Positions 32,400 through 45,572 are shown, numbered from the stretch's first letter. The stretch is DNA of 64,000 nucleotides from Amyelois transitella (GCF_032362555.1 NC_083525.1:9037501-9101500), one strand, 5' to 3'. The notes: a model not told the origin generated them from the letters alone. Numbers and translations are program-made.

Positions 32400-32555
32400 C
32401 GTCTTTATCCCTTAGTTCCCTTACGGAGTAGACATTGCTAACAATTTTTAAAAGACTGAAAAAAGCCATACCTACGCTTTAGATTCAAATAGTGACAGGT
32501 TGCTAAACCTTCGCCTACAAGAAGAATCCTAAGTTTATAAGTTATTCCCTGATTG
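32400..32555 (+). repeat. Interspersed repeat A, diverged
   Basis: 'cacgtctttatcccttag', 'tagattcaaatagtgacagg', 'ttgctaaaccttcgcctaca' and 'agaagaatcctaagtttata' follow family order. Confidence 0.7.
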
Positions 32556-33756
32556 AAATCTGTACTTTCTTCTTCGCAACCAGATTAGCATCGAATCTTT
32601 GCGTAATCTCATGTTTCGATTTTTATTTATTTATTTGACGTTACAATGCAACGCGGTTGGTTATCATCAACCCGTCAGTTCCCGTTGCTCTAGAGGGGCA
32701 CGGGAATGATGATGTAGCTTCATTCATTACCCACATCAAAATGTAATTCAGCTTATAAGAGGACCTTATGTATTTAAGTAATTTTAAGGGAGGGATTATT
32801 CTTTTCATTTTCATTAGCAGCAATAAACCAATATAAAGTATTTGTGTGATGTACGAAATGAAATGAATAGATACACCTCATTTTACTAAGCGTTTATTTG
32901 ACCAACCATTAGTAAAAATCAACAGCACCATTCCTCACTTCACTGCGTAGTTGCGATCCAATGATTAAGAAATCCATTTTTTCACAGATTGCTCTAATAC
33001 GCAGAGTAGGTACGCTTTACGATTGCCAATATTTAAGATTGTAATACGTCATTACTCATCAATAAATAAAAAAAGAATGATATCATTAAGTGATTACATC
33101 TTCGATGAACCACAAAGATGTACCAGATAAATACAGGTTTATATTTCATCAATCGGCCGACGCTTGTGTTCTATTCAATTTGTTGAATGAAAAAAGCTGG
33201 ATAAAGACAAAAAATATTTTTATAAAGTCACGAATAGATAATAGTTAGTCAACGATTGTATCCCGCTAATGGTTAGTAGACATGAGTAAGATGATTCATT
33301 GAAATAAAGAAGTTTTTATAATAGGTACATACTTACATAGCGATCGAAATAAATGATATAACAAGGATATAACTAATATTAGTAGACAAAAACAGCGTCT
33401 GCACATAATACCATGTTGTATCTAACTTTACGATAACAAAAAAGAAAAATCGTGGAGATTAAAACAGAAAGGATTGGAATACAAGGCGAACTGCCAACAC
33501 AGACCCCGGTGGACCCCGGCTAAGCACCATCAAACACCGGAGTTGAACCAGGCAGTCGGATACCGAGGAGCTGGAGGTGTGTGTATGTATACCTTATTAT
33601 TTGGAATTTAAAAGATTTAAAAAAAAGATTGAACTGAGTATAGTTCAGTCTTTTTTAAAAATCTGGGTTTGCCTCTCCTTCTTCGCTTTTAAATACTTAT
33701 TCCTTAATGTTACAAGAATTCTAAGCGTTAAATGTGGAAGTCTTGTTAGTTTCACT

Positions 33757-34012
33757 TGGCGTTAGTCCCGGTTGCATCCTCACCTCTGGAGAGTTCAGGA
33801 TGCGCTTTGTGACCAATCTTGGATTGTGCTGGTAAGTTTTTACACGCAGCTGTCAAGGAAGCAGTCTGACTTCCGTAAACCATTGCAGGGGAACCTAACC
33901 ATATTGGATCGTGGTAAAAGCTGCACTAGATGAATGTGCCAATATCCTTAGTCGCCTTTTTTGACTTCCCTGGAAAGAAGTCTGAAAGTGCCGGAAACCA
34001 CAAGGTGCAATT
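33757..34012 (+). repeat. Interspersed repeat B joined to a repeat A tail
   Basis: The B part is 33757-33945 (ggcgttagtcccggttgcat, cctcacctctggag, gtctgacttccgtaaacc, aggggaacctaacc, actagatgaatgtgcc). The A tail follows without a gap: cttagtcgcctttttt ... gtgccggaaaccacaagg. Either an insertion or a recombinant repeat explains the join. Confidence 0.7.
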
Positions 34013-34309
34013 TAAAGGTACTTTTATAAAAGATGGTCGTGTAGCTGGCGTCCGCATGACCTCGCCGCAACCTCGCGTCACGCGCCCTCCGCAACGCCTC
34101 GCCACGCTCCGCCACACGCCGCCACAGAGGTAACCGTTGGTAATGTGATAATTATATCTTAAGCTTGTTACTTTATTAAAGTCCGTTTAAGCATTGCATT
34201 TGCCAATTGGTCTTTTTTAAGCCCGTAGTATTTTTCTAGTTAACATGAGCAGCTCAGGGTCTACCTGTGACTACGATGTTTTCACACAAAGCAATACCCC
34301 TCTGACCCA

Positions 34310-34425
34310 CCGAATCCTTTTAGGGGAACCTAACCCGTATTGAATCAATGTTAGGTACATATTCAATTCACTTGCCTGAATGAGCAGGTTTCCTCACGAC
34401 TTTACTCCTATGCCATTCACAAGTA
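34310..34425 (+). repeat. Fragment of interspersed repeat B
   Basis: 'aggggaacctaacccgtatt' and 'gaatgagcaggtttcctcac' match the distal half of family B. Confidence 0.5.
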
Positions 34426-34487
34426 AGGAAAAAGTCATATGTCTTCCACAAACTACACGACTTCTTGCTTTGTTATTTTGGTTTTAC

Positions 34488-34735
34488 TAACTTCGCCCGC
34501 GCGAATTTAGTGACACCTATAAAAAGCAATGAATTTAACGCCACCTACAAATGAATAGGCTAGGTTACGCGTTTTTACCAGGATGAAGAGTTATGTATAG
34601 TTATACCCTATGTTCATCTTCAGACTCTTAATTACAATATACTTCACGCAAAACAAGAAGATTGGTTCAGTAGATAAAGCGTGAAGAGACAACCAACAAA
34701 CAAATAAACTTATTTTCGCATTTATAACATTAGTT
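34488..34735 (-). mobile_element. Non-autonomous Helitron-like repeat, minus orientation
   Basis: Reading the minus strand: ...aatgttataaatgcgaaaat, tttgtttgttggttgtctct, 'tgcgtgaagtatattgtaat' and 'gcgttaaattcattgctttt', ending 'cgcgcgggcgaagttag'. This is a common moth repeat with Helitron-like ends. The terminal CTAG is degraded to TTAG. Confidence 0.5.
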
Positions 34736-35262
34736 GTGATATAAAAGATTCTATGTCAGCCATACAAACTTAATTTCACTCTGAAACTATTAAAAAGACA
34801 CACACGATAAACTTTCAACGACATTTTAGTCACGGATTAAGCAGTTTGAAGCTGTTATATGCAAAGCTTTCTTCGAAAGTCTCTGGTTTTGCAACAAGTG
34901 AGTGTTGGTCGCAATGAAAGGAGCTATTGTGCTTGGTTAATGTGATCCGAAGTCAACCGGTCTTCTGCAGACTAATTGCTGTTATCTAAGCCGCAAAATT
35001 GCTTAAGTGAGGATGTACGATTGTAGCTTTAGGAATGGGATGGGACACGTGTTAAGGCATTTTTAAAACAAAGTTTTTAGACTACAAGAATAGAATGGCT
35101 TTTATTATAAATGTTATAATTTAAAAAATGGAGCCTAAAGCTAAGAAATGGAGTCCTTTACTACTTAATTGAGTTTGAAGTTCAGATCTATAGATACCTA
35201 ACAATAATACTCACAAAGACAATCGTTAATACCTTCTTAGTTAGGTATTATTTACTTACATA

Positions 35263-35418
35263 TAGTCACGTCTATATCCCTTGCGGGGTAGACAGAGCCA
35301 GATGTCTTGAAAAGACTGAAAGGCTACGTTCAGCTGTTTAGCTTCATGACGGAATTGCGATTTAAAAAGAGACAGGTTGCTAGCCCATCGTCTAGTCGCC
35401 TTATTCCACTGAAATTTT
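35263..35418 (+). repeat. Interspersed repeat A, partial
   Basis: 'gtcacgtctatatcccttgc', 'ggggtagacagagccag', 'cttgaaaagactgaaaggct' and 'gacaggttgctagcccatcg' are well conserved. The last third is short. Confidence 0.85.
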
Positions 35419-35459
35419 AATAAGTACCACCTGAAATGACATTGCATTACAATATCAAC

Positions 35460-35550
35460 TGAGCGCAGCTGCTGAGTTGGCTGGTCGTGACCAGCATTGA
35501 CCTCAGGCCGTGACCTCCAGCGCTGACGTCACTTCCCCTGATAAGATCAC
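35460..35550. promoter_or_regulatory. GC-richer patch with CRE- and GATA-like motifs
   Basis: It contains gctgacgtcac (CRE-like) and ctgataagatc (GATA-like) in a 90-bp stretch that is GC-richer than its surroundings. It may be an enhancer, but motif matches alone are weak evidence. Confidence 0.2.
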
Positions 35551-35819
35551 TCATCACTCAACATTGGCGTACAAAAACCACGGAAACCGCACCTAATGGC
35601 TAATCGTTATGAACACTCATGGCTTTTATAAAAACTAAGGTTTGCTGTGTGATATAATTATTGAATAATCTGTTAAAACTATGGAGAAAGTCACTGCATT
35701 ACTACTACTATACTATTGATAACATCATCAAGTCTTCCATTGAATTGATAAAATTTATCATATCTTATCGTGCGGTGAGTTCCCGGAAACAATAGAAAAA
35801 AGAAAAGGATCGCTCCAAG

Positions 35820-35890
35820 CCTTGGTATGGTAGTCGTAAAAGGCGACTAAGAGATAGGTATATAAACTTGGAATTCTTCTTTAAGGACAT
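35820..35890 (-). repeat. Fragment of interspersed repeat A
   Basis: 'gtcgtaaaaggcgactaaga', 'gataggtatataaacttgg' and 'aattcttctttaaggac' are the reverse-orientation head of family A. Confidence 0.6.
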
Positions 35891-36818
35891 ACTTAACGAC
35901 TTAATAGATTAACACAGTAAGACTTAAGAAAGTTAGTTATGCAACGGAGACAATAGCCAATAATCTTGAAAGCTTTATTGACATTGATGATTTAAACGAG
36001 GAATAGAATGATGACTTTACTGAATGATGAGCAAACATCGAACAGCGTCATCGATGAACCGGATGTGGCTCACGCACCTTTCATATTTATATTTAATTCT
36101 ATATAGATAAATAGCGATATAAGATAGTTGATGAAACTATAAGAACCGCGTTCAAGTTGAAATGTACCTAATGTACTTTACATTTTTCTTCTACCTCTCG
36201 TGGACATGGCACTGTGCGTACTGATACCTTTTCGGAAAATCCCCGCAGTACAGTTTCTTATAATCCACAGATTAAGGCGTATTCAGTCCAATGAAAGCAA
36301 CACCGAAAAAAAGTAAAGAATATCACATTTAATATATTTAGTATGGAACCTAGAGTTGATTCAATAAGGATGACATACCTACTGATACCTGATCCAGTAG
36401 CTGTTATTTAAAAATATATTTTTAGGTTCCAGCTGATCCTAAACACCGCTTGACTATCAGTTGTATTTGAATATTAATTTTACAACTACCTACATACAAA
36501 CGTGTCGCTCAGTAATGGTGGTGATGACACAGTGACGTCATTTAAAATGATGTTGAGGTAACGAGAGGTCATTCCGTGACCAACAATGTAACAAGGGCGA
36601 CCGCCCAACGAGTGTTCAAACTATTAACGTCAACGAGCTAAGTTTGTTTGAAATAGAAATGACAAATTTACTACCGAGAACATTCGGTAAATTCTAGTGT
36701 TAATTATTAAAATATACAGTTATTTTACCTACGCGTTTACCGAGAATATCGTAAACGGCATTTCAAGTACTTTTTGTACGTATGATTCATGGCAAAATTT
36801 TAAGCATCCAATCCATAC

Positions 36819-37060
36819 ATAAAAAGACGCTTCTTCTCCGGAAAGTTAGGCAGATACAACATTAATCAATTTCTACCATGATCATCTGCATACTTCTTTT
36901 TTTTGTCATCCACATACATTATATTTCTTTATGCAAGCTCGTCGGTTTGTGGGCTTAGGGTACTCTCGACTTGACCTTTTGCCAGGACGTACTCGATTTG
37001 ATCAAGTTATGTCCAATAAGGCTTCCTCTTCCAACTCTCCTTGTATTATTTGCAACGCTC
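36819..37060 (+). repeat. Interspersed repeat C
   Basis: 'gacgcttcttctccgg', 'ctgcatacttctttttt', 'atgcaagctcgtcggtttg', 'cgacttgaccttttgccagg' and 'acgtactcgatttgatcaag' follow family order. Confidence 0.8.
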
Positions 37061-37189
37061 AATTTAAAAACCAAAGTAAACAGAAACTTTGAAAATCTTA
37101 AAAAAAAAACATTGTGCTGTTGTAAACTAGAAAGTATGACGAAATAATCTATCCTGAAATTAGTTTGAAAGCATATTAGCACCTCGCGC

Positions 37190-37390
37190 TGTTGCCCCAT
37201 TGTTCCATGTGTGACATAACTGATCGTAACCGCGGACAATGCGGGAAAGTAAGCGTTCGCACGCGGCGGCGCCCGCGCAGGACCGCGCGCCGCTACCTCG
37301 CGAGTTACGAGTATTGTAGCGAGGTCGGTGGTTTGCCGATCTATCAATGTTATTGTTAATAGGTGACGGGGGCGCGGGAGCGTGCTCTAA
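37190..37390. promoter_or_regulatory. CpG- and GC-rich island, possible promoter or leader exon
   Basis: A GC-rich block (cgcacgcggcggcgcccgcg, gaccgcgcgccgctacctcg) in otherwise AT-rich DNA. Open on the minus strand but with no recognisable protein. The composition resembles 5' leader or promoter DNA of other insect genes. Function is inferred only from composition. Confidence 0.25.
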
Positions 37391-38649
37391 AGTTATGATT
37401 TATTGGAATCATCCATTATTTTCTTTTTAGCTTACATCGGTTAGGTAAAGTGGATAACCCTTCTTTTTGTTAGCAATGGGTATATTGGAGCTACAAAACT
37501 TTTTAAACATATACCCCAGCTAATTTTTATTGTGGGCAAATTATAATAGCATGGATAGAAATGGGCCACGCCGTCGGTAATTTTGTGGGAGATAACCAAG
37601 AGTCAGTCTCCCCGCCGTGCTGCGGTCTTTTGTCGTTTCACCAAATGAGATATCAGCACATCAATTATAGGATTACTGTTACTTTAAGTTTATCAATATC
37701 AATAAACTGTGTAAATTTCTGTGCAATATAGATATTACAAACAAACAATTAAATTAGAAAAGCTTCACTACATCAACAACATGCTCTTTTATGTAGAAGA
37801 AGATAATTTGTATTATTTCCGCGTTGATATCAGTATTTTGATCGTTGTCAACAAGGAACTGAGGATGACATAATAAAACCAGTAACATTTAATAAGCGAC
37901 AGTGTATTATTTGTGTAATGTCAGCATTAGTACCGGTTAGGTGGTGGCCTCTTCACCTGCGTTGTTTCCGCCTCCGCCACGACTAAAACACAGATATAAG
38001 AAAGGAAGAAATATAACAACTACTTACCTACAAAAACTGCAGGCGATCAAAATAATAATATATATAATTGAAGAAAAAACAATTATGCATAGAATAGATG
38101 TATACAAGGTATCACTTATTGACCAATTTAAAAATATAGATCTCTCAAATCTAAATCGCACATTCTCTCATGAATAAAATTTAATGAGTATAAAACTAAT
38201 GTCGCGAACGCTGTGTTTATGTTTGTTTGATTAAAACCCTTATTTTTTGGAGGTAGGAGATTCTTCAGATGAAACTGAGAACAACTTGTATTATCTTAAT
38301 TTGGAATAGTTATTTAGAATTTATATCTGCATATTTCACTAATCTAAACTCGACAGCTATTAACCGAGGCAATTGCGCGAATCTGAACGGGGTCTCCGCT
38401 TATTAGTTATAATGTGGAAAATGATCCAAATGCTATTTGATCAAAATAACATACTGCTATTATACTTAATCATGAATTTGAACTTCTGACATTGATAGCG
38501 GTGGATTATCTAATGGTAATAGGTTAGGATTACTCGTTTGATCTCGGTACGAATAACAAGCTCTAATACATTGCCTCGTCTAGTGGAAATTTTATGCACT
38601 ATCTTTCAGCTACTGATTGAGTTTCGATGTAAAATGTGATTAAAAAAAA

Positions 38650-38880
38650 AAGAATAGGACCACCCTTTCCCATTGATATCAAAGGCGAATAAGGGATAGG
38701 TTTAATAACTCGGGATTCTCCTTTTAGGCGATGGACTAGCAACTAGTCACTATTTGAATGTCAATTCAATAATAAAGCCATATGGCTGAACGTGGTCTCA
38801 CATTCTCTTCAAGACTTTTGGCTCTGCCCACCTCTCAGGGGACATAGACGTGATTATATGATTGTATGCATGTAATTCAT
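38650..38880 (-). repeat. Interspersed repeat A, near full length
   Basis: Runs from aaagaataggaccacc through 'gggattctccttttaggcga', 'tggctgaacgtggtctcac' and 'cttcaagacttttggctctg' to 'gacatagacgtgattatatg'. Confidence 0.85.
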
Positions 38881-41220
38881 AATCCGTTAGTTTATAGGTA
38901 GGTTATTGCACAAGCCGTGACACCGCTGCGCAGATGGCACCAGGTTCCCCTCATTTGCAAGTCGTACTCCCGCGCACTTCGCGTCGTTGACATCGATATT
39001 TGTTGTCAAACCGGCGTTTTGCAACAAACATACCTGTCTATTTACATGTTATTTACTTACCTATTCCATGTTCAACACCAATAACTGTTTCTAAAGGCCG
39101 AGTAACATCCACATCCTGTCAGGGATTTCGCATAATTAGTTAGGCTGGTTGTTTTATAAAACTTCAGTATTTACTATTGCAGGGTGACTCGTAACATTGT
39201 GCATAAGTGGTGACTGACATCTCTCGGTCAAAGAAACTGAAGTTGGTATTGTGATTTCAATGTCCATGCCCTCGACATACATATAATTGAACCTAATGAT
39301 CGCACTTTTTAATAATTGGTATAAAATTTAATAGTTGTGATGACGCCTTCTTCTTCTTTATCCAAACTTGTTTCCATTTATTTTGTGTCTGGTTTCTTCA
39401 CTTTTTGCGTAGGTCTTGACTTGTCACATCTGGAAATTGGGCTTTTTCGGGTGATCAGTGTAGTTTGTTTTTGAAAATTCCCAAGAAAGCAAAAGTCACC
39501 ATAAGATTGTCCCCTGAGGTCAGTGTCTCCAGCGCACGCGGCTGCATGCTGCCTCCCTGCAACGAGGCGCATTAGCGGCTCAGCGCGGGGTCTGCATGCT
39601 GGTGCGACGAGCCTTGTCGGCTCGGTCCGTTAGCTAGGCTGGCATTACAGGCTTTTTACCCTGTGATGTGATTTTATATTCAGGTTTTTTTTTATTAAAA
39701 TCTAGTTAACTCCGCCTGCGTGTAATGAAAATTTTAGCTCGAGAATTTCTGGTGATATTCAATCTTTCCATCAAATTTTTGAAATATTTTGAAAGGTGAT
39801 CAAAACGTATAGCATTTGCGAATACAATCTGAACATAACGTCTTCTTCTTTTGTATTATTATTAAAATAATAAATGTGCACAAATATTATAAAACGATAC
39901 TATCTTATTATCAGTGAATACAACTGAGCTATAATAGTGTAATATTTATAACACGTAGTTACCCACTATTGTATGGCTGTTATGAGGTACTTTTGTTAAT
40001 TATTTACAGAGATTTAGTTTTATTGTTATTCAGTATGCTCCGTGTGTCGGAGTAGTGAATAATATTTGTGTTATGTTTAACACATGTCCCGTTGGAGACA
40101 TATTTAAACAATGGGCTAATAAAGTGTCAAATGAGTTGACCACGAGCGCGAGGCCAAGACGGCACTAAAATGTAGATGTTGTTTAAAAACAAAGTAACTT
40201 GCAGGCTCTAGAAGAATAAGGAATTGTAAACCTTTTTTTTTCGGCAGCAAATCAGCAAACAATGCTGCAAACACAGTTTACGGTTCAAATGTTAATCCCA
40301 AAAAATGCATTAAGGTCTCATAAGTATTGTATCCTAAAATCCACTGCGCTTACGATTAACTGACATTTACATCTAGGTTAATGCATAAAATATTTGCATA
40401 TCTAAAGCTAGATCAGTGCTTGATAAAGATACCATCAAATATTTTGTATAATCTCAGCCTTCTTAAGGCTCATCCTCTTAGACCATGACACGAGAAGATT
40501 ACGGGGTGATGTTACCGCTAACTGATCTAGTTTTATCCAGGCTAAATTATAAAGTCTGTGAATCTTGGTGACAACATATTATGAATAACCATTTTTCTCA
40601 TTGTATTTAAACCAGTAGTTTGATCTTACATTCGGTAAGTTTAACTTGTGGATCATAAGAGACTTGCATAACTTCAGTTACATCTTTTAGACCTAAGTGG
40701 ATCTAGATCTCGGCTAAGCTGTACTTATGTCCACTTTATTGCTCACTGCCGTTACATCACATGCAACCACTACAGCTCTTCCTGTATTGCAATGCAGAAG
40801 CGAACGCATTGATTAGAATGGCACATAATTGGCGATTGTATTGATGATCTGATTATGACACATTGAATGTAAACCACGGGTTCTGTAAGTACTTCTAAGA
40901 ATCGTATGAACTATCAGTAATCCTCGTTTTATCCATAAAAGTGCCTCCATAGTCATCTTGTGCAAAAATGATATAATAAGATATAAACTGTATGACTTCT
41001 TAAATGATAAATTGTATGATAAATATTGGTTTATATGGAATCTGACAATTGGACACCTGTAGGAAGGAAGGAGAGCGCTGATTAAAAAAAAATGTAACAC
41101 CTACCCTGTAACCTGTTTTCACAAATAAAAGTAAATTGATTGATGTTTAGTGCACATTAAGTGGTCTAAAAACCTGAAAAGGACAAATCCCCGACAAATA
41201 TTAACTACCATCGGATATTC
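38881..41220. other. No gene identified
   Basis: AT-rich sequence. A GC-richer spot at about 39535-39640 (acgcggctgcatgctgcctc, ctgcatgctggtgcgacgag) is the only local departure. It has no supportable ORF with splice sites. Confidence 0.35.
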
Positions 41221-41259
41221 GTTGCGATGAGTAAGTGAGGGATACTTACTCATCGCAAC
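41221..41259. repeat. Perfect hairpin, 16-bp arms
   Basis: gttgcgatgagtaagt, loop gagggat, then its exact reverse complement. No family resemblance. Confidence 0.9.
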
Positions 41260-42739
41260 TAGTATATTGTACACTAGGTAAAGTCTATAAAAATAAAACA
41301 ATACGGTAATATTATGGTCACATCTCAAAACGAGCCTAATTCAGCGGCGCACACGCAACGTCAGTAGTAATGATATCTGAATGTGTAACACTCATTAATC
41401 AAAGGTTGCGCCATCAGAAGATCTCGGAGAATGGTGAGAGAACAGGCATCAGATCAGCACAAGCTCACATTCTCATTCGCGACACTGTTTTGAGGGATTC
41501 AGATGTAGAGGGTGCCATTGTGACTTTTAGAAATAAGTAAAAATACTCTAAATAAAAATAAGTAAAAGCTCAAATTGCAAAATTCATATCACTTAATGAC
41601 GTCAACACAAACCTCAAAATACAACTTATTAATGAAGACGAAGCGGCAGAACAAACTACATTTCGGTATTAACACCAAACTTAAATTTTAGATATCGTAT
41701 AAATCGGCTCATCTCAATAAATTTAGAAAACAAGTATACAAGTCAACGTACCCATATTTAACTGTCTATTTAACACACTCACAGGACTATCTAACCAATA
41801 ATTATTCCTCAAACATTGATATTGCAGAAGCTTCGGAATTTTGGGAAACCGTACCTTTTCCGGGGTGAAACTTTTCCTGTGTAATGGACACAACTAACTA
41901 GATTTTTATCTATAATTGTATCAAGATTGGTAACAAATAAATAAATTGCTAAGTATAAGTAAGTAAGTTTGTATTTTTGCTAAGTAAGTAAGTCTTTTCT
42001 CTCTTCAAGTCGGTCAGCGTTCAGGTTTAGCGCAGTTTTTGTTTATTTTTCAATTGTGGTCGCAACCTTGCAAACTTGTTTCACGAAACAAGTGTTACAC
42101 ACATGCAGCATTTCATATATTATTTATTTATATAAGTTTACCAAGTGTCAGCGTAAAATATCTATATTTAGCTTTGACATTACGACTTTCCGTTCGTCCA
42201 GTTGTATTCAGCTTCAAACGGTGCTCATAAAATCTACGTTTATTGACAACATTAGAAACAACTGTTCTTATGCAGTTATTGGAAATTCCAATGTTTCCCT
42301 ATAGACAAAATGAGCAACACTAGTGTTTATAAGCTATAGCTTGGCTTTCATTCGTGATGTAAAAGTTAGTCGATTATATTATGTAAAATTAAACTTCCTG
42401 ACAATGACATTCCCAAGATTGTATGGTTTATTCCGATGGTTACCTGGGTGATATCACCTGAGGTTTTCTTTGCAGTGAAATCTTCGCTAACTTAATAAGC
42501 CAGAGTCGTAGACGTTTATGGGCTACTGTCCAGTCCATCCGTTTGGCTCTTTGCCTTTTTGCCAACCTATTTGACATCGTCAAGGTATGCCACTACGAGA
42601 TGCGTGTCTCCAGTAACGAGGCCGGCATCAGACATTGGCATTCTGGTCGACTGGACACGAAGGTCGCCGTAGAAGCATTGGCAGATCATCCGCGCATACA
42701 AGCGTGCGACGAATGACAATTACAGTTATTGACTTGACG

Positions 42740-42774
42740 CAATTTATTTTGATGAAAAACATCAAAATAAATTG
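42740..42774. repeat. Perfect hairpin, 15-bp arms
   Basis: caatttattttgatg, loop aaaaa, then its exact reverse complement. Confidence 0.9.
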
Positions 42775-43169
42775 GTGGAATAAAATCGAGGCTGCTGACA
42801 AGACATAATGTCTTTAGCCTTTACTCTCTTATATATTTGAAGTAAGCTGGAATAAAAGAAAGAGAGATAAGATATCATAAGCCTTATCAACCGTATCGGT
42901 CGTGATTAAGTCTGCAAAGTTCTGAATATTAGTATTTTCTTATATTTTGGGTACTGCTGTTTTGGGTAAGTTCCCACACTGTTTCCAGTCTACACCCATT
43001 TGTGTTTGTGGCCATTTTAATTTTGTTTTGCTTAAACACATAAGAGATAATGTTAAAGCTATATGATATTAGTTATTTTATGATTTATATAAGGGGCTAA
43101 AGTAGAAGTAATTAATCAAATACTGCATTATGCATATCTAATTAATATCTGAATGCATGACGCATGCGC

Positions 43170-43215
43170 AATCTAGCCCCGCGTGCAAATCATTCTAAGT
43201 GCGCGCGCGCATTCA
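43170..43215. repeat. CG/GC-alternating patch
   Basis: 'gacgcatgcgcaatctagcc' followed by a gcgcgcgcgc run. Low complexity, with possible Z-DNA potential. No gene. Confidence 0.4.
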
Positions 43216-44329
43216 CCACGTTGACATTTAAGGGCTACATTGTTGTCTATAAATTACCATCATATTACCATGCAAGTTATTCAAGTTGAAATGTCAGCCC
43301 ATGCGAGGTGCCGTGTCAACCTGTTGCGAAACATTATTAAAAGCTTTTAGAAATATTAAAAGCATTTATTAACTTTTTGCAACACGCGTTTGATTCTTCC
43401 GGCGATGGTTATTTATTGTTATAGCATAGCGCCTTTGATCTCAGTTTCTTTGTATATAAAAGCTTTTCCTTAGATAACTAAAAGCACTTATTGCTCATCG
43501 ATCAGGGATTTTATATCTTTTTAGTTGTAAAATTACATTTCAAAGTAAGTTTCTAACAATGGTTACAAATAGTAATTATAAAGGAAAATCATTAATGGAA
43601 GATTATTTAAGTCATCAACCTCTTATTGAGTTTATTGTACTGGAAACAAGTACCTATATTAATTTACAATATTGATCATTATGTAATTAAAAATAGAAGT
43701 ATATTAGTAATCATGCTGATCAGAATGACTGACTGAAAGATGGAAATTGTATACCACAGGGTTATTAATTCTCCATTTGTTATTTTCTGCAAGCGTGTCT
43801 ACAAAAGTTAATCATCATATTTAATGATCCGAAACCAATCAAATCAGGACTGGTATGATCGCATGTTGGTCCCAGCACGAAGTCAACAAAGATAATGTTC
43901 ATGTTTTGAGTGATGTAATGGAGGATTCAATATCTTTTAAAATAATTGCAGATGGGTACTTAATGTAACCTGCCTTCACTTAAACCTCTAGATTTGGATC
44001 TAGCGGCTAATAAGATAAACAGTCAAAAGAGGTTTGAATTGCTTCTATCTCATTTATTTACATATGAAAAAATTATTTAAATTCATATTTTACTTTTAAA
44101 TTCCGCCATTGCAATTTGATATAATGTTCCATTCCTGAAAAAAATTCTGAACAGTGTAGATATTACAAATTGGTCATCGATTACGGTGAGGTTACAATAA
44201 ACATGTTCATCCATAAGAATACATCCAGTTGCCTGACTCCAGTTCATCAGATGACGGTAGTCATTTTGAGTAAAAACCAGACTTATTCAATCAGCATGCT
44301 GGTTATAGTAGAAGTAGCCCCTGCTCCTC

Positions 44330-44375
44330 TCTTAGGAAGTGGGGACGCAACCGGGACTAACGCCAAGGATGTGAA
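44330..44375 (-). repeat. Fragment of interspersed repeat B
   Basis: 'gtggggacgcaaccgggact' and 'aacgccaagga' are the reverse complement of the B head. Confidence 0.5.
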
Positions 44376-44399
44376 ACTTTCATGCGGTACGTGAAGCCA

Positions 44400-44593
44400 T
44401 AAAGCTGGATGTTGTTCCAATGTCAGTCAGTTAGCGAAACAAGCGAGCGGACAGCGCTAGTTACAGTTCTGGATTGCTCGCCATTCGCTAGTCTCGCCGC
44501 AAATAGACTGACAATAGTGGCTGTAACAGTCCAATTGCCGGTCTTGACCGTGTGCTCGACGCGCGTCGACCGCTCCGAGCGATCGCATGCCTG
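44400..44593. promoter_or_regulatory. GC-richer island, unexplained
   Basis: 'gaaacaagcgagcggacagc' and 'gctcgacgcgcgtcgaccgc' stand out from the AT-rich background. It is open for about 60 codons in plus frames with no recognisable product, and it abuts the hairpin at 44594. Could be regulatory. Confidence 0.2.
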
Positions 44594-44649
44594 CTTACAC
44601 TGGATTACATTTTAACTGATGCTTTAGTTAAAATGTAATCCAGTGTAAG
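44594..44649. repeat. Perfect hairpin, 24-bp arms
   Basis: The arm cttacactggattacatttt(aact) at 44594-44617 is the exact reverse complement of 44626-44649, with an 8-nt loop (gatgcttt). Confidence 0.95.
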
Positions 44650-45364
44650 TGTGTGGTCTTGCTCAGTAAAAATAACATCTAGTTATGATTATGAACCGCA
44701 ACCATAGCCACAATCCAGCTCAATAGCTTATTGATATAGTCTGTTTGTTACTTATTTATTCCAATAGTTTAAACTTTTTGTTAAAGACAGCAAAAAAATA
44801 ACCCCTTGAGTTTTGTGATCTTTAGCTCTGTTTATCCCAAAAAGGATTATTAAATTATAATCGAAAAAACGGGATCATCTCTTGGCTAACTAACTATTCT
44901 CTAGGCCCTTTTATATCACCTATGACTACGAGATAACCGCAAACGTGACACTAATTAGCAATTAATTAACTTATCAAGAAAATCACAGCGCTAATTATTA
45001 ATATAGTTAAACTTAATCAATTAGAGAAAGTTTTGTGAAATAGTAACAGGGCCCTGCAACAATTTGCATTTATTTTCCGCTGGACGTGATATGGAGGAAA
45101 AGCTGAGACATGGTCTGGTGAGCTGGTGAGCGGAGACGTGGCGGCTTCCGAGATGGACACTTGATTAGCGTGCAGCGCAAGTGGGAGGAACTGGGGCGAA
45201 GTGGCCACTTCGAGAATATTCTGCGTGAATTCAATAGAATAAAACCATTATCTAGTTATATGGTGAAAGACCATTTGGCAAGAATAGAGGATTTTAATAA
45301 AATGTATTACAAATAAATCATCCTATGCTGGTCTCGTGCAACGAAATAGAAATCAAAGCATGTG

Positions 45365-45426
45365 CCCATGTTTAAAGCCTTTAGCACAGGAAGAAAACTT
45401 CCTGTGCTAAAGGCTTTAAACATGGG
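45365..45426. repeat. Perfect hairpin, 29-bp arms, 4-nt loop
   Basis: 45365-45393 (cccatgtttaaagcctttag...) is the exact reverse complement of 45398-45426, separated only by aaaa. No mismatch. No flanking repeat family and no target-site duplication seen. Confidence 0.95.
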
Positions 45427-45572
45427 ATTTTTCTTTTGAGCAATGGACTATTAACCACTATCTCTGAATCAAAATTCTATGATTATACTATCCAGCAAAA
45501 CAACAGTTATTCATCAGTCTTGTGTATATATAGAGCTCCCTTTACAGCGTAAGAATAAAGACGGGAACCGCG

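Noticed and set aside
36955..37347. 130-codon minus-strand ORF across a GC-rich island
   Set aside because: It overlaps repeat C at one end and has no recognisable domain. Low stop density is explained by GC-richness; kept only as a possible promoter island.
43453..43676. tatataaaag followed by a 38-codon ATG ORF at 43559
   Set aside because: No initiator at -30 spacing, and the ORF is too short and AT-rich to support as a gene.
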